64,000 nucleotides of DNA from Favolaschia claudopus. Lineage: Eukaryota > Basidiomycota > Agaricomycetes > Agaricales > Mycenaceae. How positions within the stretch are numbered: the first letter of the stretch is position 1; each line of letters opens with the position of its first letter. Under the pieces are notes generated by a model. That model saw only the letters and a list, made by a program, of their open reading frames with translations. It was not told where the DNA came from and did no database searches. A program made the position numbers and the translations under genes. This document shows, piece by piece, positions 21,832 to 31,947 of the stretch. The stretch is taken from contig JAWWNJ010000036.1 of assembly GCA_037176885.1 (NCBI GenBank), positions 496,001 to 560,000 of the forward strand. Direction: 5' to 3'.

Positions 21832-24000
21832 CTAGAGCCTGGGGTGCTTGTACCCGGGGTGCCAAGGGTTTGTCGCATTTGGGTCCCTGTCGTAGTTCTC
21901 CTCCCAAGGAAGAAGAAAGGGAGGTGCGATGCGAGGAGGGGCGGACACAAGAGATCGTGCCTGGAAGTCGTACATAAACTGGCTCAATTCACGGTTAAAG
22001 GCTGGCGAAACAAAAACATTGAATCAAGGAAAGAAGGCCAGACAAAATGAGCTACACTCACGAATGTCGGCATTCTCAGGCAGCTTGGATGTCGACGCCA
22101 CAGGTTCTTCTGCTTTGTTGACTTTGGCTGAAGCTGTGATGAAGAGTGTTAGCTCCAAAATTACTCAACGAACTGACTACGCACCAAGTTTTTGCTTCTT
22201 CGCAGCAGGAGTCTCTTCCGGTTCGTCGTCTGAGATGCTTGCAGTTGAAGCGTACCTACGCTTGCGGGAACCTGAAAAATGTGCTTGAGACGTAACACCA
22301 ATATAGAGCTAAATCACATACTAGCTGCTGGCGTGGTTTGCGTGGTTTGCGTGTCCAAACTATCGAAAATGGAGTCCTTTTCATCCTCCGGGTCAGAAAT
22401 GTTTTCGATATCGGAACTGGGCACATGGCCTTTGGGCGGCTGATACCAAGTCCCATAGACCTCTGGATCAATCCTCTTTCTCAAGGCTCAAGTCGAAAAT
22501 TGTCAGCAACAGGACATGAACTGATTTGTAAAAGGAATGGTCTCACCAAGATACAAAAACGTTTGAGTGGTATTACTTTTCTTTTGGATTTTGGAAACCA
22601 TTGTGCGACCATTTGGATTGAGATCACAGCCATCCAGAACAGAAAGCTTCTGATAAAATTTCTCGAGTAAGAACCAGTCATTCTTGTTAGATTGCACTTG
22701 AGTACATACAAGAATAGTAGCACTCGCTGGATAGTCGTTCGGCCAACAGCTATTGATGTGTTCAGCGCCTATTCCGATGTTATTCCGAAATATGATGTGA
22801 ATGATTTCTGAGTGATACTGCCGGCTCTGCCGCATTCAAGATCTGCGGCACACCTTCTCTCTTGGTTTGCGCGAAGGGGACCGACCATTCCCGTCCCCTC
22901 CCCTCCCTCGCTGCGCTCGGGGGGTCCCCCGAACCGGGGCCGCTCAGGTCGGCACTCTAAAGCCACGTTCGCGCGGAGGACTCTGTCTTTCACCCTAACC
23001 TCCTAACCCGTCGGGGCGGGACTCTTTTGCTGAATTGCCGGAGCTAGGGCGCGCTCCGCTTGCCCTAGCTCCTCGGCTGTGTATTTTTTTGGCCTACGGC
23101 AGTCATTACATCGTGATGATTAACTGACGGTTGATCAGATGCTGTGTATGTTGCTATGTGGCAACGACTTGGCAACAGCCTCGGACAAGCCTCGGAATAG
23201 GCGTTCAGCCAGATCAATAGGCGTTGGTGAGCGCCTATGATACTAAAGTTGTCGTGCCTCATTGCACTTGGGCTGCTTGAAAGGCTTTCGGGAAGACAGT
23301 AGCCAGTTGCTTAGTTGCTTGCTCGTGCGTCCATTCCGCAGAGATCATAACGTCATAAGCAACGCAGCCGTGACTTTTGCGAAGTTGCTCTTCAGACGGC
23401 GTTAGAGCTCTCGACGATGAACGCAAAGCAAAACCCTGCAAGTACCAATATCAGAATAATAAAGGTCAGTTGAATGGAACAGAAACTTACATTTGAAACA
23501 CCCTCGGTGAGCAGGATGACTTTACTGACTACTGGTCTAGTCGCAGAGGACTAGTTGCATGATAAGTAAACTGAGCCGCACCCTGGAAGACACAATTTAC
23601 TTACAGTTCTAGACTTGGGTGTCCTACTCTGCGTCTGCGGCTTTGAAGACGACGATGACCTGTGTTTCTTGCTACTTGGTCGGTAGCCTTTCAAGGCGTC
23701 AGCCGTGGCAGTCTGAGGATCAACAGCAGCCTGAGTGGCTGGAGCATCCCCGGGGCGTTGAGTGCCTGGAAAAGCGTCGGACAAGCGCCTGTTGGCATGA
23801 ATGTCAAATATCGCTTGTATGGTAGGTTTTGGTGGGTCAGCAACAGGTGGCGACGGAGGAGGCTGGATAGGCTTTGCAGGACCATGGCGGCTTCGCCCAT
23901 GTCCGCATTCTCTACACTTCGAAGGGGCTGAGGGATCTGTAGGCGCGTCGTACTCCTCGCAGGAGCAAGTTGTCCCGTCTTCGTCTATTTCCCGGCACAT
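21832..24000 (-). CDS. Cys/His-motif protein of unknown function (cargo of element G)
   Basis: The minus-strand gene starts at ATG 24000. The N-terminus has a likely zinc-binding motif: CREIDEDGTTCSC, then KCRECGHGRSRH. A Pro/Ser-rich stretch ends PSSKKHRSSSSSKPQTQSRT. Later exons read KVILLTEGVSN; GFALRSSSRALTPSEEQL..AYDVMISAEWTHEQ (to about 23260); INSCWPNDYPASATILV..EKFYQKLSVLDGCDLNPNG (22740-22560); YGTWYQPPKGHVPSSDIEN; AKKQKL; and a last exon with WEENYDRDPNATNPWH ending at TAG 21832. Most joins are clean GT-AG. The intron at about 23260-22790 would be unusually long (about 0.45 kb) and holds a GC-rich hairpin-rich segment. I recognise no family; the Cys-x2-Cys/His-x4-His pattern suggests nucleic-acid or protein binding. 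Confidence 0.5.
22817..23103. repeat. GC-rich, hairpin-rich inserted segment
   Basis: Bounded by the inverted heptamers ACTGCCG (22817-22823) and CGGCAGT (23097-23103), with several internal stems (AGGGGAC..GTCCCCT; GAGCTAGGGC..GCCCTAGCTC). Base composition contrasts sharply with both sides. It probably sits in an intron of the Cys-motif gene. No target duplication was found. Confidence 0.4.
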
Positions 24001-24224
24001 AATGCGCAAAAGAAAAGAAGAAAGAAAAAATGAGAAAGGTAGAAGAGAAAGGAAAGAAACCCTAGACAGCCCTGACGGCGGCAACCTCTTTTCTTTTCTT
24101 AGCACGTCATCATTTCTTAAACTTTATTCGACAGACGATTTGCAGCTTCTTTTTCTCACTGAGATTTTATTTCCGTGCACTCGGACCGAACTTCCTGCTC
24201 GACAACGTTGGGTGGACGCCCTCC

Positions 24225-25453
24225 ATGATATCCCACTACCCTGGGGAGCTCATTGAACAGACACTTGACTTTCTCGAGGTGGAGGATCTTCAAAGCTGTT
24301 CTGTAGTCAACAAATTCTGGCGTCCGGTGGCTCAAGGGAGGATTTTCAGGGTCATATCTCTGGGCATTGGCATGGCAGGCGGATATCCTGAAGGCCTGCT
24401 CGAGATCCCTCCTCTTGAGACAACCACGAACACATTCACCGCCTTTGATGGATTGCTTCGCAATTCTCCCCACATCGGAAGCTATGTGCGCACACTCAAT
24501 CTAGGTCTCCGCGAGCTTGTGTCTCCAATATACCTTTGGAATGAGATAGAGGATGCAGTAGGGCGTATTCTTCCACTGCTCCTTGGCCTTCAGCATCTCG
24601 GACTATTTCCTTGCACCGTCTATGATGGTTCCCCTATTCACATCCCAGAGAAGTTACGCGCTGCACTTTCCAGCTTAGAGCTAAGGTCTCTACACCTTAC
24701 GCGATGGGGACTTGGAGACTGGACACCCCTCCTTGTTCTAGGACGTCGTTTACCGACTACAATTCGTTTCATACGCTGTGACTTCAACTCCAGCTTTGCC
24801 ACCTTTGGCCTGTCCATCCAGCCTTCCTTCCCAACAATCCTAGCTTCATCCCTTGTGGACCTGGAGCTCAATCTCTGTTCCAGTCTTGATGTTTTTACCT
24901 CGAAATGGCTTGCAGCTGGCAGGCAGATTTGCAGCCTGACCCTGCATCTTCTATACGATGATCATGAGCTGGACTCTGTTAACATAACCAGCCAGGCAAT
25001 CAGAGATATGTCGCGGTTGGTTAGCAGGAACTTGTGTATAATCTTTCGAGAAGGTGCGCCTTACTTTTGCCAATCTCTTTCACTATTCCTGACTAGCACT
25101 TGTCCCGTCAGTATGTTCTCAAGCGCCTCCGCTTTTCGACTTTCGCTGCCTTTCTCACATTCCGCATGTTCATCTGCAGTTCAAGGCAGATGGTCTCAGA
25201 ATCGTGAATGCAAGACGCTTAGAGCAGTGGCTTGTTCACGGTTTAGGGTTTAGACACGTTGGATCTGAAACCCGGTTCCCAGTTGCGAATATCTCTGATG
25301 GGTCACTTTATGGCTCGGGACCCTCCGGATTGGAACGCCATAATAGAGAGGTTTTCGCGGTCTAATTCCACTTTGCGACTCGAAAACCCACCCATAGATT
25401 TATCTCTCCCTCTCGCTGACTCTACTGTAGAGCACCTCTTTGTCTCTGCTTGA
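24225..25453 (+). CDS. F-box/LRR-like protein (cargo of element G)
   Basis: Starts at ATG 24225 (MISHYPGELIEQTLDFLEVE), an F-box-like helix pair followed by NKFWRPVAQGRIFRVISLG. Leucine-rich strands then repeat (SLELRSLHLTRWGL; SLVDLELNLCSSLDVF; ICSLTLHLLYDD). A GT-AG intron follows IIFREG (about 25055-25110). The rest reads VHLQFKADGLRIVNARRLEQW. To reach the plausible tail (DLKPGSQLRISLMGHFM..ADSTVEHLFVSA, stop 25453) the frame must change near 25255, so there is either an unseen small intron or a frame break. It is divergent from the Cys-motif gene, starts 225 bp apart. Likely an SCF substrate receptor by family; targets unknown. Confidence 0.6.
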
Positions 25454-25537
25454 TACCTACTTTCCTTACTCTCACGCACTTCCACCGGATCGTACTATTG
25501 TCATGGCTTGTATCACAGAAATTTAGAATTCTCATTT

Positions 25538-25592
25538 CTGTCCACCGTGGACAGTTTTCGCCGCGTTGCGTCACAGGCACATGAGCTGTGAC
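25538..25592 (-). repeat. Subterminal palindromic module, copy 3 (right end of G)
   Basis: CTGTCCACCGTGGACAG, TTTTCGCCGCGTTGC, then a GTCACAGG..CTGTGAC pair. It is in reverse orientation to copy 1, so the two form a matched subterminal pair. Confidence 0.75.
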
Positions 25593-25718
25593 AAGCTGTA
25601 GTCATCTCGTGACCAACTTCGGCCCTGAGGTCCTAAGCCGAGCAAGACGCTGTACAAAAGGCTCTGTGTGTTGCACTCTATATACAGTATGTAAGACACA
25701 AACAAAAGTTTTCCTAAG

Positions 25719-25800
25719 ATGTGTTGCTCCCCAACGTATATGTGTTGGTCCCCGATATATATGTGTGTGGTTTTATTATTGCAACGTCCGGAACGTCATA
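25719..25800 (-). repeat. Right 82-bp terminal inverted repeat of element G
   Basis: Reverse complement of 6073-6154 with few mismatches; ends GCAACGTCCGGAACGTCATA. Confidence 0.88.
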
Positions 25801-25806
25801 GAGCGC
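25801..25806. repeat. Right 6-bp target site duplication of element G (GAGCGC)
   Basis: Identical to 6067-6072, directly abutting the right TIR. Confidence 0.85.
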
Positions 25807-27100
25807 AGGGGAAACACTCGCTCGAGCCAACAGGACTCGACGAAAATTCACCAAGTCCGTAGCCGAGATTGCTGTCACATCCGCGGAGCAGTCCGGTGAC
25901 ATCACCGAAATCAGCGGTCGACAATGCCCGTCACACGTGGCACATCAAACGGTTCCAAACATTGTCGTAAGTTTGCCAGCACATCTTTCCCTCTTACCAC
26001 CACAACCTCTCTTGTCCCCCCTCCCCCAAGTATGAAGCCTGGCATAGCCTAGCGCTTTCGAGGAGCCTTCTTCCCGTGAGTCTTCGTCTTCTTTACTTTC
26101 CTCGTTGATCTTGTCCTGCAGCGAGGTCTCGAGAAGTCCTCATCGTTCGACGGTGTCACGAAGAATACATTGTACGGTAAGCTTCGTTTCGACTTCATGA
26201 CAATTCTTTTCACCTAAGTCATTGTAGATGCCAACTTGACCCCACCATTCATCCACTCTACCACCTCGTTCCCAGCGTTTTCGCTGCATGACGGTTGCAG
26301 TGCTCACGGTGTGCTGTCAGTCTGAGGTGTGTAATAGAATGCATTTTATACCTTCTGCTTTCACTCACCCCATTGTTCTTAGCTGCCCGCACCTTTAACC
26401 TCTTCTCTGTGAGTCACAGCTTCCTCCTCTTTTGTTTTGTTTCCTGACTGTCTCTTCAGCTTCTGTAATGCACATGCCCGCCTCTGCAATTTCTGCCGCC
26501 GCATCCACCCATCGAGCCTCTTCTTTCTGTGCCCGTAGCCTCCCTCCCACTGGGCTATCCGTTGAAGCCTTCCTTCCGACCGATGCGTGTCAATTCTTTT
26601 TCTTTCTTCTCAAGCTGACATTCCAATCTTGTCAGTTGTTATATGCATGTGGCCCACCTGTCGTGTGCTGAGTGTTTGCTGTCGATTGAGGATGTGGTGT
26701 GAGCATATGTGTGCCGGTTTTTAGTAACTACAGCTCTTGCTATTGTACTCTACATAGTTTCAATATGATTCTTTTGCCTCTTACTTGGGTTTTATGAGAT
26801 TCAAAGCAGAATAAGGAGCTCGAACGACCCGAAAGATGGCCAAAATTTGGCGAAATTTCACGAAATGTCAAATGCTCGTTCCCGGCAACAATATAATTTG
26901 GCCAAATTTCCCGAAATGGTATAATGGCCGAAATTTAGCGAAATTTTCGGACTTTTTGGCAACATTTGGCCAAATTACCTGAGGAGGTTTTTCCTGATCG
27001 GCGCGCTTCCGGATTCTGTAATCTTGCTCAAGCATTCAGGACATAAAAACGCTGCCTCCTTGGACGAAACATCCACAGAATATCTCATCCTCACTTTGAA
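25807..27100. repeat. Non-coding flank with AT-rich TIR-like repeat, right copy
   Basis: 25807-26740 has CT-rich stretches and splice-like signals but no readable protein. 26825-27003 is an AAATTTGGC/AAATTTCG-rich stretch ending GAGGTTTTTCCTGATCG, the inverse of 5726-5745. Without element G, the two facing copies would bound about 1.5 kb. Confidence 0.4.
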
Positions 27101-28350
27101 ATGCTCAATATTCCACAAGAGCTCACCGACAAAATCATTGACTGCCTTCACGACGACAAACCATCGCTCTAGTCTCTCTAGACAGACGCTATAACAATTG
27201 TAGCTCGTACCTCGCTAGTTATACCATCGCTCGGACACTGCAGCCTCGTCTGCTGGGCATGGGTCCCCGCAACCAGATTCCACATCTTTGCAGACATCAC
27301 GCTGAGGCGCAGTTGGTCTCGCATGATGCACCCACAATACCGTCCCTTCGTGGACATGCTTGCCACGGACTCTTGTACATTCGCCCCATTCGTCGTCAGC
27401 CTCACGCTAGAGGATCTCGACCAGACCCTTGAGGCGGAACTCGAGATTTCTCCGCTCTTCACTACTCTGGCAAAACTGAAAACAGTGAAGGCACTCACAT
27501 TTCGCCGTTTGGGCAGCCTTGGAGAGCAACCCCTTTACAGTTTTCTCCCGCGTCTCCCTTCTTTGACGGAGATCTCGCTGCAATCCGTCAAGCTGGCCTC
27601 AGCTGACCAACTCTTTACCATACTCGAAATGTGTCCCTCGTTGACATCCCTGAAGCTCGTAAGCGTATCATGGGAACTATCTACAGCCTCCGCCGTTTAT
27701 GCACGCCGAACATCCATTCGAAAGCTATCCATAATAGGATGCCCTCCGCATGAATTCTTCTATGCTTTTGCGCCAGCACACTCGTCTTCCAGGCTCACCT
27801 GCACAAGCTTAGCAATTCAAAGCATCGTATCTGCAGATGTCGAAAATATTGTCGGACTTCTGAATTGTACCAGTGAAACTTTAGTTCACCTTTTGCTTGG
27901 GTTCGATGGTTGGGACGATGATGTAGAGGGTACCTGCAACTCCATTATCTCGTGGCTCCGCTAACATTCACTGCAGGATTATTTTTCGTCCACATGGACC
28001 TGGCAAACCACAAGCGATTGGTCTCTCTGCGAATCTGCGATATTCAGGCCAATGATGAACCGAAATTGGAACGACTACTAACCATGATCCACAACGCTTT
28101 GCGCGCTCCGCTCCTCGAAGTGCTGGAGTTGGTACTCATGTGCTCTACTCGCAGTGTCATGGAGGAAATACCATGGGGTCGGATTGACAACCTAATTTCA
28201 TCTTTGCACCCTGACTCTCTACGACACGTAGCTTTTTCCTTCCGTGGCCTATACATCTCGGATGACACTCGCGCCGCCACTGTGGTCGATATCATGCGTC
28301 AACTTCGAAAATGCTCCGCAAGCGATTTCGAAGTAGTAATCACGTTGTAA
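27101..28350 (+). pseudogene. F-box/LRR-like gene disrupted by a 63-bp insertion
   Basis: ATG 27101 opens MLNIPQELTDKIIDCLHDDK, a typical fungal F-box-like start. It stops after SL at an in-frame TAG created by an insertion at 27169-27231. The insertion is flanked by the octamer CCATCGCT (27161-27168 and 27224-27231). Beyond it the family pattern resumes at once (GHCSLVCWAWVPATRFHIFA) and runs through leucine-rich strands (FTILEMCPSLTSLKLVSVSW). A GT-AG intron at about 27931-27976 leads to DLANHKRLVSLRICDIQAN and a stop at 28350. Without the insertion the frame would be open throughout. An intron covering the insertion cannot be fully excluded, but no GT-AG pair preserves the frame. Confidence 0.6.
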
Positions 28351-28495
28351 CAGTAGTCTGTCCGATGAGAAAATAGGCGTACCTGTCCTCTAGTATCAAG
28401 ATCTCTATTTGAGTATTGAGAGCTCTACCGCTGCGGGGGCCCTGCCGCCCTCGGATGTATAGCTGAATTAAATTCGATGCTTCCGCTGCTAAAGC

Positions 28496-28512
28496 CAACC
28501 CTAACCCTAACG
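28496..28512. repeat. Short interstitial telomere-like repeat
   Basis: CCAACCCTAACCCTAACG, about 2.5 CCCTAA units, 25-40 bp upstream of the BTB start. It may be chance, or a repair scar. Confidence 0.4.
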
Positions 28513-28535
28513 ACGACACCCACTTCACGACCACC

Positions 28536-29616
28536 ATGTCCTCTCCGCCAACCGAACGGCGGATTGAGAGCCTTGTTCCCGTAACCCGTTCAGAGATCTG
28601 GCACACAGATGGAAGCGTAATATTACAATCCAATTGTACTCAATTCCGCGTCCACTGGAGCGTCCTCGCAATGCATTCTGGATTCTTTAATGGCATGCTC
28701 GGTCTACCTCAGCCTCCAGATCAACCAAACGTCGACGGCTGTCCGATTATTGAACTCTGCGACGATTCAGAAGAAGATGTGGCATGTCTATTGCGAGCTC
28801 TCTATGATCCGTCAGTGCGCTGCCTTCAATTAAAGATCAAGTCTGCCGCTCAAATAAAACCCAATGATTCAGTCTATTCTTCGTCCAAAAGACTCTACCC
28901 ATGCAACACATCGCCAGTATCCTACGACTGAGTAGGAAATACGAATTCAGAGGCGTTTTGGAGACAGTTGCCGAACGCCTCACTCACGAGAATCCCACGA
29001 CATTGGCAGCTTATGACGCCTTGAAGACGGGAAATTCCTACTCTCCGACCCGTATAGTCAACTACCACGGCTTATTATACGACACGATAAACGTGGCTGG
29101 CGAAAACAAGCTGCTGTCCATATTACCCTGCGCATACTACCGCGCTCTTGTGGGATCGCTCCCGGTACATTCTTTCACCCTTTGGCCTCGACGCTTCAGC
29201 TAATTTAGTGAATCTTCAAGACCGATATCTTTGATGGCATACCTCGCAGCGATGGCACGCTTGCAACGCTGGCACCAGTCCATCAGCGCGCCTGCAATCT
29301 CGGCCGTGTAGCTCTCTTGCGTGCCCAATGGGAGTCGGATGGCACCTTTGGCTGGACAGAAGACGAACCCGGTGAATTTGGTTGTACGGAGAGTACAGGA
29401 TGTAGGGAGAAGAAATACTCCTTCTTTCGGCGGCACGTCGTGCGCGGGTCCCTTGCTCCATTTTGTTCTGTCTCTTATGTCGATTCCCTGAACCTCTGTG
29501 CTATGTGCACAATTTCAGTCAAAGCCAGAATGATTTCTGGTCGGCAACGCATGTGGGATCTTCTCCCTACTTTCTTTGATCTTCCAGCGTGGAGCGAGTT
29601 GAAAGACGAATTGTGA
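28536..29616 (+). CDS. BTB/POZ-domain protein
   Basis: Three exons join in frame: from ATG 28536 to about 28810; from about 28876; and from about 29221 to the stop at 29616. The N-terminal BTB fold is clear: SEIWHTDGSVILQSNCTQFR, VHWSVLAMHSGFFNGMLGLP, GCPIIELCDDSEEDVACLL, RALYDP. Then come the helix HIASILRLSRKYEFRGVLE and a C-terminal region with scattered Cys (GCTESTGC; SLNLCAMCTISVK), ending FDLPAWSELKDEL. This matches the large agaricomycete BTB family. It is a different subtype from the BTB protein in element G. The frame is intact. Confidence 0.82.
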
Positions 29617-29870
29617 TCTGTACTTAAACTAACTGTATTTGTTCCAGTATATACTAGTAACTGTATCAATCCAAGCCTTTCCTAGACTTTGCATGCCCAC
29701 GGCCTGCTTCACATGTGCTTGATCGCCCCAAAAAATTCGGTCAAAATTATATTCAGAGGATCAGACTACCACGAGCTGCGATTCTTTCACTAGTTCTCAA
29801 TTCGAACGCCTCTTGCTCTCAGCGCTGAGCTCGGAAGGAAGGAACTGGGACGGGATTAATATTGTTTTGT

Positions 29871-31439
29871 TCAGTCACTGTGGGCCGTGCATGCATGAGA
29901 GACAACGGACTCTTGATAAACAGATGGACGTACATTCTTATATCCCTGCACCCAAACATCGAGGTCTTGGGATTGGTATCCCTCCAGCTTGGCTCCAAAC
30001 CATGTGCTCAAATGTGTTTCTTGGTCGTCTGAATGGATACCGATGCATGACCAGCGAGACACTGCGGGAGGGGGCAGAGTAGAGAGCTCCTGATCCGTCC
30101 ACCATCGCGACTGTATCATATTATCCAGAGCCTCCTCGCTGAAACGATTCCTTGCATAGGAGCAGACGAAAGTCGTGAGTTTGGGGACAACATTCAGGGT
30201 GGCGGTGGGTGAATATCGCAGAGCGTCGAAGATGTTATCATCAATACAATGCACGCAGCATTCCAATGTCAAGCTGATGAGCGAGGATGCCTGTCGGAAC
30301 AGAGTCAGCAACTCCATAGTGTCCAGGTCTGATCTTTCAATCCTCAGCTGCTCGAGATGGGGAGATCTGATTTGGAATTGCGTGAACTCTGCGGATGGCC
30401 ATAAGGAATCCATAAGACAAAGCGTGAGAGAAGTTAACGCAGGTAGGGCAAGGTGCGCAAAGAAGGGGGCGCAAGAACCAGATTGGCAGTCAACCTCGAA
30501 ATCAAGGCTGAGGGACGTCAATCGTTCAAGGGTCGTCATCTTTCCCAGCGGTATGTCTGGGGGACTATTCCATGACCACGGGTTGGTCTCGAAATCAGCT
30601 CCCACGATGTTTGTGCATTGAACCAGAGCGTTGAGGCATTCTATAGGATTTGAGTCCTTTATGGACATATGGGTGAGTTGAGACCACGGCAACAAAAATC
30701 TACTGGTGAGGCAGGTGTCGAGGTGTACTGAACGAAGCTTGTCCGCTGCAGAGAAGGCCGACACTTCTGCATGATGGCTCCATCCTGGGCTTTGCAAATT
30801 TAATCGCTCAAGGAGGGACAATGAAGCAGCAGAGATATGTGAGAGCGTGCGAAGCGAAGAGACACGGAAATCTGCGGTTTTCCATCGATGCGCCGCGGTG
30901 GCGAGTATGTCCATCAATGGTTCCGCTTGCACCCTGTCATCGGAAACGTTCAGGTGAACGGAAATGGGGAAAGGTGAAGATCTCCCAAGCCATTGCTTCG
31001 TTCCATCGAGGTAATTCGCGCTTGGCGTGCGCTGAAGCGTGTTGTACACAGCTTCTCTGAATAGTCTGGGGGTGCTATGTGCAACGCGCCGCCAATATGC
31101 GCAGGCTTGCGATAGAGCAAGCGTCTGGCGGATACGATCTTGGTAAGGAGGATTGTCGCATACAAGGAGAAACACCTCGACAAGAAGCTCGGCAGGAAGC
31201 TTGTTGACTGGCGCAATCGCCATCCGTAGTTGAGTGACTATACCGCGCTCTCGGTCGCGCAGATGTTCCAAGTCCCGAATTTGAGATTCTATACGTGCGA
31301 TATTTGCTTCTGCCGCCTCAATGAGGACTTGAGCTTGAATCTTGAAAGCCCCGCTTGATAATCCAGCCAACTGGGTGCTAAGAGTTGTCGGGTCGGTGGT
31401 CTGCATGACGTCGTCGCCGCTGGTCGACGCACGAGACAT
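29871..31439 (-). CDS. F-box/LRR-like protein, tandem paralogue 1 (522 aa)
   Basis: A single-exon frame, ATG 31439 to stop 29871. The N-terminus has a predicted coiled coil (EAAEANIARIESQIRDLEHL, RDRERG) followed by the F-box-like core LPAELLVEVFLLVCDN and a YWRRVAHSTPRLF segment. The rest is leucine-rich repeat-like, ending in a conserved block (EEALDNMIQSRWWTDQEL ... SRWSCIGIHSDD). This coiled coil plus F-box plus LRR layout is very common in agaricomycetes and suggests an SCF substrate receptor. Two close paralogues follow upstream on the same strand, pointing to tandem duplication. Confidence 0.85.
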   Translation of the reverse strand: MSRASTSGDDVMQTTDPTTLSTQLAGLSSGAFKIQAQVLIEAAEANIARIESQIRDLEHLRDRERGIVTQLRMAIAPVNKLPAELLVEVFLLVCDNPPYQDRIRQTLALSQACAYWRRVAHSTPRLFREAVYNTLQRTPSANYLDGTKQWLGRSSPFPISVHLNVSDDRVQAEPLMDILATAAHRWKTADFRVSSLRTLSHISAASLSLLERLNLQSPGWSHHAEVSAFSAADKLRSVHLDTCLTSRFLLPWSQLTHMSIKDSNPIECLNALVQCTNIVGADFETNPWSWNSPPDIPLGKMTTLERLTSLSLDFEVDCQSGSCAPFFAHLALPALTSLTLCLMDSLWPSAEFTQFQIRSPHLEQLRIERSDLDTMELLTLFRQASSLISLTLECCVHCIDDNIFDALRYSPTATLNVVPKLTTFVCSYARNRFSEEALDNMIQSRWWTDQELSTLPPPAVSRWSCIGIHSDDQETHLSTWFGAKLEGYQSQDLDVWVQGYKNVRPSVYQESVVSHACTAHSD

Positions 31440-31947
31440 GGTAGTACGAGGACGCGACAGTGGATTCCCCTGTTCAATACCAGGAGTGGCAGCAGCGCGC
31501 TGATTTGACTGCTTCAGACAGGTATCGAGGAAGATGAGAGTAGAAGAAAACGCGGTTTGTCACAAAAGTCACACCAACTCAGGAAGTGGGAGAGATGCTT
31601 TTGTTCTTTGAAAATGGGTCTGCAACTATTACTTCTGTGACCCATATTGGCCAATCGTCTACGTAGTCTCTGAACATCTCATTTGCATGATCAGATCGCT
31701 CATTCCCGCATTCTCCAAACCTCTCAATCAGAACTTGGCGGTGTCTCTTTCCAGACACTCGAGCTGTCCTTCCAGAATCTCCTCAAGCATATTAACGCTT
31801 CTTATGCGCCGGATCTTCGAGAGATGAACGCGCCGCAACACGTTTCACATTTCGGCGCCAGACACGCGATACTATGCACTGTTGGAACTGTATTAAGCGA
31901 CAACACCGAGGTAAAAGAAACGGCTCAAATACCTACGTATACTAGTA

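Larger units (their letters stand above)
6073..25800. mobile_element. Giant TIR DNA transposon carrying cargo genes ('element G', 19,728 bp)
   Basis: The first 82 bp (6073-6154) and last 82 bp (25719-25800) are inverted repeats with only a few differences, both beginning TATGACGTTCCGGACGTTGC. They are flanked by a perfect 6-bp duplication, GAGCGC. A palindromic module (CTGTCCAC-N-GTGGACAG next to a GTCAC..GTGAC pair) lies in inverted orientation about 350 bp inside the left end and about 250 bp inside the right end. Inside are an rve-type integrase, BTB, F-box-like, TET/JBP-like and Cys-motif genes, a pseudogene and a nested copia element. A 6-bp duplication is compatible with retroviral-type integrases; Polintons also give 6 bp. 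The two miniature elements at 56.5-58.8 kb share the end sequence and duplication length. Mobility of the whole unit is inferred from structure, not shown. Confidence 0.85.

Noticed and set aside
6073..25800. Classifying element G as a KDZ transposon because of its TET/JBP-like gene
   Set aside because: No KDZ-type transposase or CxC domain was recognised, and the duplication is 6 bp rather than 8 bp.
6073..25800. Classifying element G as a Starship-type element
   Set aside because: No tyrosine recombinase (DUF3435-like captain) was seen and the ends are true inverted repeats with 6-bp duplications.
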